Source of the DNA: Panicum virgatum
Taxonomy: Eukaryota; Streptophyta; Magnoliopsida; Poales; Poaceae
Assembly (NCBI RefSeq): GCF_016808335.1
Contig: NC_053138.1
Span: 9,975,900 to 10,039,899 of the forward strand
Direction: 5' to 3'
DNA: 64,000 bases
The position numbers were made by a program, and so were the translations under genes. How positions within the stretch are numbered: position 1 is the stretch's first letter; each line of letters starts with the position of its first letter. This document shows, piece after piece, positions 46,988 through 59,609 of this stretch. The notes below the pieces were generated by a model, which saw only the letters and a program-made list of their open reading frames with translations, did not search any database and was not told the origin of the DNA.

Positions 46988-47121
46988 CTGTTCGTTGTAT
47001 CCAGCCAACAGTGTTTTTCTCTTACACCAAACCAGCACCAGCCAGCAACCACCAGCCAGTCTGCGATACATTTCTCTCATAAGAAATCAGCACCAGGCAC
47101 CAGTCACAGCACAGCGAACAG
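46988..47121. mobile_element. Small MITE related to the one at 30974
   Basis: Short inverted ends CTGTTCG and CGAACAG enclose CAGTGTTTTTCTCTTACAC and repeated CCAGC motifs, all shared with the element at 30974-31154. No clear target duplication. Confidence 0.55.
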
Positions 47122-48532
47122 ACGCATTAATTCCCTGCCCGGCAAAAGGCTAAAAGGCGGCAGCACTGCGCCTGCATGCACATCCCTGCTGCTGCATCAC
47201 CTCATGATGCCCACACCATTTCTTCTTTTTTTTTCCCTTTTAACCTGCGTAATAATGTTTTATAAACCGTAGGAAACCGTACAGATAAATGAGGGGAACG
47301 GAAAAGGGGGTGTCCGGCGCGTGCATGATAGGAGCGAGCGGGGGAGACTGGAGAGGAGAGGAAGAGCCGAAGAGGATAGGGGGGCGTGGGCCCCGCCGTC
47401 CAGATCCGATTGACCAAATCATTTGGGCGGCGAGATTACCGAAATGCCACCCGGGTGACGTCACGGTCCCGGGAGCGTACCCACATCTTTTCTTTGCTTT
47501 TTTCGCCTCCCCGCTCTCGCTTTTGCCTGACACGGTGGGCCTGCCGGCTTTTCCAGGCCTGCGCTCGGGAAAACATCATCGGCCGCTTGCTTTTCTTTTC
47601 CTTTATTATTTATTCTCTTAATTACTATTTATTTATTTTTTCCGGTGGAGGTTTATCTCGTCGGGTTTTTATTTGGCACGGGGTGGTGGACGCGTGGCGC
47701 CCGGGGAGGAGCGGGTCGGTAGATTGCGCGGGCGCACATGCCGCGTGGTAGCCTGGTAGGCTCCAATCCAATCTGCTTTGCTGCCGATGTTGATCCGACA
47801 GGTAAAGGAGCGCTGAACAGCGTTGATCATAAGATTATTTGTGTGTAAAATTACAATATCTACACGGGATATAATAAAGAAAATCGACGCAACTGGAATT
47901 GTTTGTTTCTTCTTGAAACACGCAGTTTTTAAAAAACGCAGTGCAGACTGCAGAAGGATGGATACAGATGGAACTGGATACGAGAAGGCGGAGGAAAGGT
48001 GAGAAAAAATAGTACGAGTACTTCTAAAACCGGGCTTCACTTTTTTTTGGCAATACTCTAAACCTTTGACCCTGGGAAAAAAAAGAGAGAAAACTATGAA
48101 GACGCCACCTCACCCGCCAGCCGCGTGCTCTGAATCTGCACGCACGGTTCTGCATGCAGATTCCAGTACTTGCGAAACGTCAACCATGGTGAGCGAAATA
48201 TAACTTGCAGGCAATTCCTTTTTTTTTTAAGAAATAATCTTGGCGGCAATTCCTGCACTCCGGCCGTCACAGCACCCTACAAGGTCCCTCTGGTCATGGA
48301 ATTTTCTTGCGCGAGGTCCAGCAGGATGTTGTTGAGTGGTGCTACTAGCATACCCGCAAGGAGTAGCCTGTAATCTGTGGAGATGACACCCCTAGCCTTG
48401 GATCTGCAAAGTGCAAACGCTTGTTTCGGCCTCCCCTCCCCTCGCAACAGCAGCCCAGGCGACGCAATCACGCAACAACGCGCTACAGCGCTCTCCCAGA
48501 CTCTGGATTAGATGGCTCACGCGATCACGCGG
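47122..48532. other. Intergenic, GC-rich island with TGACGTCA
   Basis: The stretch 47300-47590 is GC-rich and contains the palindrome TGACGTCA at 47456-47463, flanked by CCCGGG-like sequence. A minus-strand open frame at 48277-48471 is not recognised. No gene can be supported. Confidence 0.45.
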
Positions 48533-49841
48533 GCGGCTTTTTTTTATTTTTATATTTTTTAAAAACGTTTTTTATAGAAATATATTTTCGATTTCACATT
48601 TTTATAGTTTTGTACCCCTACCGCCCGGCGGGGAGGCGGCAGGAACCTACATGTAAATAAATATAAATTATTTTTGCGCGGAGGCCCCTGGTGGGAGGCA
48701 CCTGCCGCCCGGTGGAGGGGCGGCAGGCACCCTGCCTCCCGACAAGAGGGCGGCAGGCTTCCTGCAGGCCTTTTCTACCTTTAATTGCAATACTTATATG
48801 TTTGCTATATTTGATTGCAATGATTATATTTTTTTGTGAACCTTGAACCCTGTGTGGATCTATGACTCGGTCAAGTAGAGCTGGCGTTCAGAATTGTTTG
48901 ATTTGTTTAATTGGTGCTTGTGCTAAAGGTGGCCACAAATCATGTGTCCAAGCATTTGGGGTTGACCAATTTGATACAATGAACGAAATTTAAATTGAAC
49001 GTTAAACAAGATACCACATAAGATATTACATTGAAGGTTTCATTCATTACAACCAAATTCTATAGAAATACGCACTGTCAACTAATTAAACAAGATATTT
49101 AGGCATACTACATACACAATATACTAAGTTTCGTACAAACAAATACATTGGAAGGTGTGTCGTGCACAACTACATGCGGCGAATTCTTGTAGTTGGAGCC
49201 GACCCATCCGTTGGATTCTCGGAAGGTCCAGCCTCGGCAGCAGCAGTGGGTACTGAAAGCTGTGGGCACTTCTTGTAAGTGTGACTGTCCGCTCCACACA
49301 AGTTGCAACATTTTTTCTTCATTCCAGCCTCGGACTCGTCCATTCCATTCCGGATACGACGTGTCTGCCGTCGGCTTATGCCCCTCTTCGTAGCTAGATC
49401 AGGGATGATCATTGGATGTGGATTTTTTTGAGTGAATAGGCCTAGAATACCGATGCACACCTCACCTCGTATTCCCTTGTAGGCATGCACTCGCCATGTA
49501 CAGTATTGTAATCATTGCAATCAAACATAGCAAACATATAAGTATTGCAATTAAAAATAGAGGAGGCCTGCAGGGAGCCCGCCGCCCCTGCTAGGAGGCA
49601 GGGTGTCTGCCTCCCGGCAGGGGGGCGGCAGCCCCTGCTAGGAGGCAGGGTGTCTGCCTCCCGGCAGGGGGGCGGCAGGCTCCCACCAGAGGCCTCCGCG
49701 TAAAAACAATTTATATTTATTTACATATAGGTCCCTGCCGCCCTCCTGACGGACGGTAAGGGTACAAAACTGTAAAATGTGAAACCGAAAATATATTTAT
49801 GTAAAAAACGTTTTTAAAAAATATATAAATAAAAAAGCCGC
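48533..49841 (-). mobile_element. Mutator-like element with ~300-bp TIRs
   Basis: Long terminal inverted repeats (48533-48828 and 49508-49841) start GCGGCTTTTTT. They are flanked by a 9-bp target duplication with one C/T difference, ATCACGCGG (48524-48532) and ATCACGTGG (49842-49850). The right arm is longer because a block around CTAGGAGGCAGGGTGTCTG is duplicated in tandem. The interior of about 680 bp keeps only the 3' end of a transposase gene on the minus strand, so the copy is non-autonomous. Confidence 0.93.
49170..49490 (-). pseudogene. C-terminal remnant of MULE transposase (zinc knuckle)
   Basis: Open segment of about 106 codons inside the Mutator-like element. The pattern IPDLATKRG, then RRIRNGMDESEAG, then CCNLCGADSHTYKKCP is a basic linker followed by a CCHC zinc knuckle (C-x2-C-x4-H-x4-C). 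This is the usual tail of MuDR-type transposases. The catalytic DDE domain and SWIM finger are missing. Confidence 0.75.
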
Positions 49842-49850
49842 ATCACGTGG

Positions 49851-50626
49851 CCACCGCGGCCCCACGCGCACAGGCCCAATAGCCCCCCGCCCCGCCCACC
49901 GGCCACCAGCACCAAAAAGAAAGCAAGCCCGCGTACTAGTCTTTCTCTGCATGCAGCCACAGCCCACAGCGCCGGCCGCCCTGCCTGTCCCTCGCAGTCG
50001 CCGCCCCCGCCCACGGCTGCCGGCGCCGCTTCCATTCCATCACCCACACCGACGGTGCGTGAGCGAGCGGGTGGGCGCGGGATCGAGCGGCTCCGATCTC
50101 CGACGGGTAAATGGACCGATCGGTGGCTGCAGGCTCCAGCCGCCTCCCATAGGCGGAGATGATGCCTGCACATGCGCGTAAATCTTCCGGCTCACGTTAA
50201 GAGAGGGAACTGTTCCGATAGGACTCGGAGGACGCTTGTTCGTGGCCGCTGCGTGAGCACGACTCGTCACGGCGGTCAGGTCGGGGTCAGGGAGCAGGCC
50301 GGCAACAGTGTCCTAGTCATGGGTGTGGGAAAAGGGTACTTCCGACAATCCTACATCCACAGTAAACAGAGGAATAGTAGTGTACTACTGCTTGGTAGTA
50401 ACCGAATATAATAAATTTGACCGAGAGAAAAACTGCCTGGTGGACGAAAAGACGATCGATCCTAGCTCATCTTAATTAGAATCTATGGCGACGGTCATCT
50501 TGGAAACTAGATCCCGCCGCCCTACTCTACTCTACTCTGCTGACGTGACCAGGCACCAAGCACACAAGGGAACTGCAACCTGCATGGCCCCTCCCCTGAC
50601 CTGACCAGACCAACCTTGCAGCAGCA
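49851..50626. other. Intergenic and RECQSIM 3' flank
   Basis: GC-rich to about 50300, then mixed. The last part up to the RECQSIM stop at 50627 is probably its 3' UTR. No gene supported. Confidence 0.5.
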
Positions 50627-53600
50627 TCACCTCCGCCGCTTCTTGGAGAGGATCGCGGCGAGCCTCTCCCTCGCGGTGGTGAAGCCCGCCGGCGCCGGGT
50701 GCTGCCCGCCGGACCCGCCGGAGCGTCGCGTCCTCTTCCTTCGCCCGGCCCTCCTGCCCGCGAGGCGCTGCCGGCGGATCTCGGGGTCGGCCCAGCCCCT
50801 GCCCCACTTGGAGGAACCAGAGAAGGGTCTCGGGTCGTTCATCGCCAGTAGCATAGCCGCGTCCGGGTACGCGTGCAGGGGATCCTCCGATCGCGAGTTC
50901 AGGAACTTCAGCCCGGCCTCCGTCAGCTCCGGGTGCTGGATGGAGACGCGAGGCTGCAAGATTGATATGCTGTTACTTGACGCCCATCATTATATAATAC
51001 ATAACAACTAATCAAATAGTTATGTACATCTCGCTTATCCTAGAGTTGTACGAGTGTGACTGTATTAGCCAGCAGTTATCAGTGGAAGTTTCCATATCAG
51101 TCAGATGTACTAAAAAATCTTCCATTGTTCTTGATGGCTAGATGCGTAATGTAGAACCAGAAGATGGCTCAACAGTTAACATGTTCTCTGAGAAAAAATG
51201 GCATGAAGCAGCCAAAAAGGAGTCAAATTAATAACACGTAGAGGCTGGGAGCAGCAGGCTAAACATGAAAAGGCAAGACATCAGATTTTCTAATGTCGAA
51301 TGAAATTAAGAACCGAAATAAAGGAGCACAACTACTCAACTAGCTTCTAAATGTCTGCAAACTGTGCCATGAACAGTAACAGATTTTTCAGGCCACGCAT
51401 CAGAACAACATTTAATTACGAATTGTAAATCACATACACGAGAAAATACTAATTAAATTGCTTACCTTTCCAGCTGCTTCCTGCATGTATCCCATGCCTT
51501 CTAATATACGAGCAAGACCTTGCCACCAGATCTTGTCAGTTGTAACGTACCTAGGAAGCTATAAATAATCTTTAATCACAACAGCAGTTTTGGCAATTGC
51601 AGTTAAGAAACTATGGTCAGCATATTAAAAAAATGATAAGTGGAACAATAACCCAAGCATTTTTTTTTGCTGTATATAAAAACTTTATCAATCCACGGTT
51701 CATGCTTAATACGATCAGAAGTCCATTTACTGCTAATATTTCTGTAAATTAAAGTAATGGAAAATCATTAGAACAAACCTTTTCTCGTATATGACTGACA
51801 ACTATTCTGAAATTAGGTGCTTCCCCAAACCTTCTCCCGCCAGATCTGTAATGGGGTACACTGCTGTAAATCATATCTTCAGTTTCATCACCCTGGATAA
51901 CAACGATATACATGAAGTTATAACTATATAGAACAACCAAAAGGATGCTATGTAACTAAAATTTATGATATTGAGAGCAGCCCAATTTAATTGTCACAAA
52001 ATATCCGTATTTCCAGACATGAGTGCAAAGGAGATGAGACCATTTAAAAGGTAAAATCTGAAAAAATCTTGCACCTTGAAATTGCATCTTGTGTCTATCT
52101 ATCCACAGTAAGTTAATAGCTAAATAACATTAGAAGGGATACCTGCTCATGTTGCTTTCAACTATGTATCACTTTGCCTCTGTGATCAGGCAATTTTAGA
52201 TTATCAGATGTAAGGTTTCTATAGGCATAAAGTTTCTACACCACCAAGTTTACACATAAATTAGTGCAGTAATAGTTGTATTGAATGAGAAGGCTGCTCC
52301 ATTGCAAATTTTAAGTTTATAAATAAAAAGCTCTTTCCTCTTCTGAAAGCCTATGGGGGAACTGAAAGGTATAAGAGCCTGCAACCAGATATGTATCAGA
52401 TTCCCATGCAACAACAACAACAACAACAACATAGCCTTTTTTCCCAAGCAAGTTGGGGTAGGCTAGAGATGAAACCCGAAAGAAATAAGTTCAAGGTTCA
52501 GGCACATAAAGAACAAAAAATGGAACTTGACTCTGAAGATGAATGGAATTACTGGAACTATATCCACATTATCATTTTCAACATACAGAAATTAAACAAG
52601 AAAGCTCGTAAAGGTACTAAGCAAACATACTGGCTTGCTCAAAAGCCAAGTTGAGTGTTTGTCGTCTCCTTATAGTTTTTGACATTACATTACAATATTA
52701 GAGTTCAGAACTAGAATAGTATATGGTCACCAGATTTACACTGGATACTCACACTTCGACCCTGGAGAACATTCATGAACACAATTGCTTCTTCCTTGAA
52801 ATCATGCATTTGAGGAGGGCCATTAATGCAGACGTCACACCTGAGGTCAAAAGTGAAAAACAGATATAAAAAAATGTTTGCAATTGTGAATACAGCTTCA
52901 CATGAAATTGCAAGAAGCACATCCTTGATTTGTATAGGAGACATGGAGGAAGTAGAAAAGTACATGTCACATCTATCAGGACCAAACTCCTCTCCGAAGT
53001 ACTTCACTAATATTTTTGCTCTACATGTTGAAGTGTTCAAAGAATAGCTGCAACATAAAAATATATAACATTTAGCAAATGTACAAGACATGCCATCAAT
53101 AGAGTTTGAAAGCTAGAGACATACTGAAAACAATCACGTAGCATTCTATATGCAGCCTTTGTCTGTTCCTCACTTCTTTTATTAGGAAGGAGTGTCGGAG
53201 CTCTCAAAAAATTACAATATAGAGCTGCAGAAGATATCAGGGGAGAAATGTGACACAGTGTAGGAGAGAATAAACCAAGGCTTGATAATAATTGATAAAG
53301 GTAGTGCATGGTAACAAAAGTTTTGGTTTCTAAGGTGTACATTGAACAGAAGAGAAAGGTGCAGCTGGTAATTTTTCAGCACATAAGTCCATTAAAATCT
53401 ATTGCCATCAACAACTTCCACCATGCAAACAACATAGAACATTGCATATAAACTCGAAAAGATAAATATTAGTGATCAAACAACAGAGTCAATCAAATAA
53501 GAAAAGATAAAAGTTGGCATGAAAACTTTCAAACTAATTGGTCCATACGCATATTTGATGGGAAAATACCGAACAGGGAATAATACAAAGGCGCTAGTAA

Positions 53601-56600
53601 AGCTCCACTAAATATCCTAACCACTTTCAAAATTCATTCTCTTGATTATTTTGACAAGTTTTTAGCTGGGTTATGGTAAAAACCAGAACCAAGGTACTGA
53701 CATTAAAGTACTTTGCTTAGGAGACCCAATGTCATCACAAAGTGACGCCTGAAGGCTTCATGTAGTAGTTGCAGGTAATCATAATTCATACATGTACAAT
53801 TATCAAGTTAGAGTATGATTCCTCATACTCGTCACAAAATCTACAAACAAGTCAGCAACATCACGTCTAAGAAAATTGTAAGAAATTTGAAGAATCTTAA
53901 TTCTCAAGTCACAACTCACTGCAATCTGACAGCTTTCCATCTCTACCAGCACGGCCAGCTTCTTGGTAGTATGCTTCTAAACTCTGCACCAATCAACTAA
54001 AGACTGGTTAGAACTCAGACAAAAAAGTCAATAAGAATAAAATAAAAGAAAGGTGAAGCCAACAGGGATGTAGCTGAAAATCTGAATTCTAAGGGCTGGC
54101 TAGAACTGGTTAGAACTCCTATCTTGGAAGCACACATGTACAAGTTCAGGTGTGTAGCTCTGTCTGACATCAACACAAACAGGGCAAATCTTGAGATGCA
54201 TGTAAAGGCCTTTTAGATATGTTTGAAACAAGTTTGTAAAGCATCAGCTTCTCTGGCTATTCGAACAGAACAATTTATCATGCATTTTCGCCAAACAGGG
54301 CTGTACAATAACGTGAACAGTGAAACTGCACCTGGAAGTTAGTACCAAAGTACTAAAGGCTACACTAACCTGTGGGAAACCATAGTGAATAATTCGCCTG
54401 ACATTTGATTTGTCAATGCCCATGCCAAATGCTATGGTAGCCACCACAACCTACATAGAGAGAAGGTAATTAAAGTCGAGGGGAAAGGACAGTGTGATTC
54501 GACAAAGCGTGGCAGATATAAACCATGAAAACTACTATAGGCATCACTTCGGATGATACATATTGCTTATTCATCCCTTTTGGACCAACTGTTTTCCTTC
54601 TGAAAATAAGTCTCTGTAACAGTTACGTGAATGGGAATTTTGTATCATCTTAACAAATTGAGATATGAAAAATTGATTTCGCTTATGGCTCTGAGCTTAT
54701 GTAACTAAAGGAACTACATAAGGCTAGACTGCAAGGTTTTAAAGATCTCCATACAAGTGAAATAACTCATGCACCAACATTTCAACACTATTCCATACCA
54801 CCAAGTTTATAGTGTGTAAATTGGTAAAACGCATAGTTCACAAGCCAGAGACATAGTATAAGAGCCGCAAAATAAGAACTAACGAAAATCTGACTACATA
54901 CAGTGAAGAGTCCATAAGTACTGGAGCATGAACCACAGTATATCTGGATTTCAGGACATTTCTCATTTTAATTCAAGCCATTTTCACAAGGATTGGCACA
55001 GCCTAGTAAAGAAAGATGTGAACAAGGCAGTAGGTACTATTGTACTAAGAGATAGTATTGTTGAAATATCAAAAGAGCCTGCTCATCTGAAACATATAGG
55101 TATTAATTCCATATGTACAGGTGTGGATTTAAAACGATAAGGCCACTTAGCTATATTCATGCTACCTGCATCTCATCACAAGTAATCTTTATACTCAGTA
55201 CTTAAAAATTTGCATGTCATAATAATAAGTTATAAATCTCTGAACAATGGAGTAAGTAAAAAATTTATACATCAATCATCTATTACTTCAAGATCTCTAA
55301 TTGAAAAATATAAACCTCTTTCATGCCCACTGCTGTAAATGCAGAAAATTAGAGAAATTGCATCTAATAATGAAGAGATGCAGCACACCCAATAGCATAT
55401 TCCAGCCATTCTGAGATAAAAACACAAATAAAATAAGATAACAGTTACTACCTCCAAGTCATTGCAATGGAACTGCTGATGCACCTGCCTCAAATGAGAT
55501 TTAGGCATCTGAAAAGAAGTGTCAGATATAGCTTCAAACAAACTACAGACTTGCCAATATAAGAGAATAGATAATCACATCAAGAATACTGCAATTTTCA
55601 GACTATTTCTTCTAAAATAAATTAGAATTATGTACAAATAGTTCACACTTATGACCTATTGATCCCATATGTCAAATAAAAAAAAGACTAATTTCCTTAT
55701 GCATACAGAAAACAGTGATGATTACCTTTGCATTATATGCTGCAGCTCTGACACCAGATTTGCAAAGGAAGTTAGCTAGTTCGACAGTTTCTTTCCTTGT
55801 GGGTACATAAACAATTGTAGGACCATGATCTAAACATTCTGACAAGCTGGCTTCATTGGATTGAGCAGGAAAGGTAGAACTCTCAGGTTGCAAGTCTTCA
55901 AGGAATTCTCCACATGAAACTACAAGAGAAAGTGGAGTGTCAATCCAAGGAACTAACATACTCAAAAGAATGATAATTTCAAAAATAATGTCCAAAGTAC
56001 TTTTTCTTCAATCATGGAAACTGCACGCTCAAAAGCAAGTCACCGTAGAAAGTTAATTGTCAATTAGTCCATTACCATCAAAATCATCAACTCCTGGATA
56101 CAGATCCAACTCATTTTCAGTGTTTTCTTTTACCAAAGGCATGCCAGTTTTTGTTTTTGCAACATTTGTTTTTCCTACATTCTTATCCCCACAGCTTGCA
56201 GAATCAATATTTGAATCTTCATCATCTGATGCACTATCATTCAGAGAGTCAGATGAACTGCTTTCAGAGTAAGGGTCAATTTCATGAAGAATCTGCTGTT
56301 CTTTCCCTTTAATAAACTTCCTTGAAGCATTATATGTCCCTATCAGTTCTTGGAAGTCTTTTCTATATGATGAGGCAGATGTTTTACTGTGCTTTACCTG
56401 AAAACAGAAATTGGAAGGGGAAGTAAGGGTTGTAAGTAACGCAGCTTAGCAAACCGTGGCATAAGATAACTGTTGATCTACATATGAACTAAAAGGTATC
56501 ACTATCACTACATGAGGACCATGGACCTCTTGATTTTGACAATATATAGAAACCCATGCATCAACCAGTTCAAACCAAGGCTTAGATTATGAACAAAAAA

Positions 56601-58388
56601 ACAGAAGGGGTTAGTATACTTCAACAATCATAGCCATACCACAAATAAAAGAAAAATAACCGCAGCCATCTTACTTTCTTGCATGAAACTTATAAAGTTA
56701 AAGAATCTGAAATCTGCAGTTTGATATTGTCAAATCTGTAGTTTCATACAGCATATCACAGTACAATGTTCTGCAATACAATCTACACATACTGCAGTTG
56801 TATCCCGTAGAAAGAACATAAAAAGGAAAACTAGCAGAACACTAGATTAACTCACAATGAATCGTAGATTCGGACGGAAAAAGGAAGTCAACACGATTTT
56901 TGTATCTTCTGACATTTTCAAGGACTTGACGATGTCTTCTCGTACAGGAATAGTTGCAGTAGCTGTCAATGCCATCACAGGAATATCATGCTTCAGGAAC
57001 TTCAATTTGCTGGAATTGAAATTTTCTCGCAGCACAGATAATTTCCTGTAGTTCAAAAATGACTTCCAAATACTAAGAGGTGTAACATTATGTGAGAAAA
57101 TAGTAGGCACATGTTGTTTGTTAAGTACAAGACGAAATTATCACATTTTGCCGTATGTAAGCATTAAATAATGATGAAAAGGCAACATTAATTGGTAAAC
57201 AATAACTTGCACCTTTAATAGAGAATATCGGACACAAACACAAGAGCAGACCTATAGTCAGGTCGAAAGTCGTGGCCCCATTTAGAAACACAATGAACCT
57301 CATCAATGGCAAAAAGTGCAATTCCTGGTTTCTCTGCAAGTTTCTTCAAAGGTTCCATTAGTCTGCAAGTAGAGATGTTCCAAGATAAGCATGGCAACAC
57401 ATTAACGAACTTTAGCATACCAAAAGCAGAATGGTCACCTTAATACTGTCTCAGGGCAAACATAAACAATCTTATACATGCCAGCCATCGCTTTGCCCTC
57501 AACACGGCTATCAGGTTGCCCTGATCCAAGGAAGCATGCCGATATCCCATGTTTTGCGAGTTTCAGGCACTGATCGTGCATTAGACTTATCAAGGGTGAG
57601 ATCACACCACAATCTTTGTAGTTAGTAGAGCTGGGATCTGAAAACAAAGGGACTTCCCTGCCAACAGAGTCATTGATGTAAGAAATGGCGGCCAAGTAGG
57701 TAACTGTGTAATGATGAGGAAACAATCTTCGAAATTAAATTACAGAAATAAATGACTGTTAAAGAAAATTACCCGATCCTGTAGCTGCTAGAACAAGGCA
57801 ATCCTTGTGCGCGAACCAAGCATCCAAAGCTTCCATTTGGAAGCCTTTTAGGGAGGAAAATCCGAAATGCTTTTGCAACACAGCAGTAATTTTGTCCTTG
57901 TGGCTGCAATCCGCTCTCGAGTTCTCAACCAAAGACTGCGATTCAGGTCCAAGCTTGGAACAAACATCAACGCCCACTGGTACCCTGTGATCAACGGGAG
58001 CCTCAGAACAAGGAAACGAAGTGCTCGCTACCCGACCAGACTCGTTTCTACCGCCAGCACCTGAGGTAGTGTGATCAGTAATGCTGGATTGCCTCAGCCT
58101 TCCCCTAGGATTCCTCAATTGCGTCCCCTTCCCAGCCGGCGGCGGCAGGGCTGCAGACGAGGCGGGACGGCCTGGCGCTCCCCCTCCCCGCCTCGGCTGC
58201 CCCACCCCGGTGCCGGACCCGCCCAGCAGGACCTCGAGCGCCTCCGCGCGGCGCGGGCCGACGGCGCCGACCGCCGCGGCGATGTCGTCGAAGTCGAAGC
58301 CCATGTCGAGCAGCTCGGCGATGAGGCCGTCGGCGGACACGTCGCCCCCGGCCCCCGCGGCAGCGGCGGGCTCCATGTCCGGCCGCAA
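50627..58388 (-). CDS. RECQSIM: RecQ helicase, RECQSIM type
   Basis: ATP-dependent 3'-5' DNA helicase of the plant-specific RecQ group with an insertion in the helicase core. Exons on the minus strand: 58388-57773, 57657-57439, 57362-57252, 57045-56856, 56397-56076, 55919-55726, 55508-55452, 54450-54370, 53983-53920, 53224-53125, 53047-52964, 52840-52753, 51892-51779, 51558-51466, 50953-50627; about 886 aa. A UBA-like N-terminus ([16 protein letters not shown]) precedes the helicase: motif I AATGSGKS (split by intron 1), motif II DEVH, motif III ALTATAT, an insertion of about 120 residues rich in Ser/Asp/Glu (mainly exon 5), motif [17 protein letters not shown] and motif [12 protein letters not shown]. 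Then comes a Cys zinc-binding segment (TCRAK, CDMCDVC), a winged-helix-like part and a basic tail LSKKRRR. Exon 2 is one base short near 57605, where GTGGTGGTGATC is expected. ATG 58376 is an alternative start. Confidence 0.95.
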
Positions 58389-59126
58389 CAGCGCTCCCCC
58401 GCTGCCGCCAGAAATCAGCGAGGCCGCAGCAAATCGCGACAGCGCTCAGCGATCCGAATCGAGATTTTCTGGGGGGCGCGGCGCGGAATTACCGGTGCAG
58501 CTGCAGCCGGACGCCCCCGACGCCACTCCGCGCCCTCCTCCTCCGCTCAGGACGCGGGGTGGCTCGCAGGGGAGGTGGAGGGAGGAGGTTCTAGAGGCTT
58601 CTAGAGAGGGGGAGGGGGCGCGGAGGGGACGGGGAATGCGAGGGTTTCAGTTTCGAATCGCGGGAGGAGGCGGGGGAGGGAACCTGCAGATAGCGGGAGT
58701 GTTCTTCACAGGCGCCTGCCGCTAACACGTGGGGCCATCGTGACAGAGCTGCGGGCCCGGCCCAATCGGTTTCCAAGTGGGGCCGGCCCAGTTTGTGTAC
58801 AAGGTGGGCACTGCATGGCCCAACTGATGTTTAATTATTTTTTTTCGCATATAACAATAGAAATGGAAATGACCGAGCCGGAACACTGGCAAGCCCGACC
58901 AGTGTGATCGTGTGTGAGTCGGACTCGGAAATTTAGGTATATCCCTGTTGGAAAGATATATTTACTCTGTTTTCAAATTTCAAACATAGTTGGTTGTTTT
59001 AGTTTTCTTCGAAGTTGAATTTAACTCTGAAAGCTTATAGAAAATTGTATAAAAGTCTAAGGTACAAAATAAATGTACGGTCAAGATATATTTACAGATA
59101 TATCTATATCTATATTTATATCTATA
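58389..59126. promoter_or_regulatory. RECQSIM leader/promoter and AT-rich spacer
   Basis: 58389-58740 is GC-rich with GA tracts and is the probable RECQSIM leader and promoter on the minus strand. Beyond that the DNA is AT-rich and ends in a TATATC microsatellite at about 59093-59135. Confidence 0.45.
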
Positions 59127-59359
59127 TCTATACCTATTACTAGAGCGAGTAAGGTTTTCATCTAAATTTTTGGTTTGGTACGTCGGTTTGATCCGCCTAT
59201 ATTATTAACAGGTGGGTCTTAATCCATCCCGTATATGAGTCGGACCAACTCTCTCCGTCCAAGACTCAATCATGTAGATTTCTTAACACACGGGCACCAA
59301 TACGTATCTGATACTTATACCAACTTTGTCCGTAGCAACGCACGAGCATAATTGCCTAG
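59127..59359 (+). mobile_element. Short non-autonomous Helitron-like copy 1
   Basis: Starts TCTATACCTATTACTAGAGC and ends GCCTAG followed by T, consistent with Helitron TC...CTRR ends and insertion before T. The 3' part has the grass Helitron signature GTAGCAACGCACGAGCATA with hairpin potential. About 233 bp, no coding capacity. Confidence 0.65.
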
Positions 59360-59609
59360 TCTACACCTATTTCTAAAGCGAGTAAGGTTTCCATCTAAAT
59401 TTTTGGTTTGGAACGTTGGTTTGATCCGCCTATGTTATTGACAAGTGGGCTTTAGTCCATCCTGTACGAGAGTCGGACCAACCCTCTCCGTCCACGACTC
59501 AATCATGTAGATTCTTATAAATTAACATACGGGCACCAATATGTATCCAATGCATATACTAACTTTGTCTGTAGCAACGCACGGGCATAATTCGGGCATA
59601 ATTACCTAC
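59360..59609 (+). mobile_element. Short non-autonomous Helitron-like copy 2
   Basis: Begins TCTACACCTATTTCTAAAGC directly at the end of copy 1 and follows it collinearly (GAGTAAGGTTT, TTTTTGGTTTGG, ACTCAATCATGTAGATT, GTAGCAACGCACGGGCATA). Its end, ATTACCTACT, deviates from CTRR, and the GGGCATAATT block is duplicated. Confidence 0.6.

Noticed and set aside
48277..48471. Minus-strand 64-codon frame with a hydrophobic segment
   Set aside because: It looks slightly protein-like, but I recognise no family, it is short, and there are no neighbouring exons. Left unannotated.
49170..49490. CCHC frame read as a host zinc-finger gene
   Set aside because: It lies entirely between the TIRs of a Mutator-like element and matches a transposase tail, so it was called a transposon remnant.
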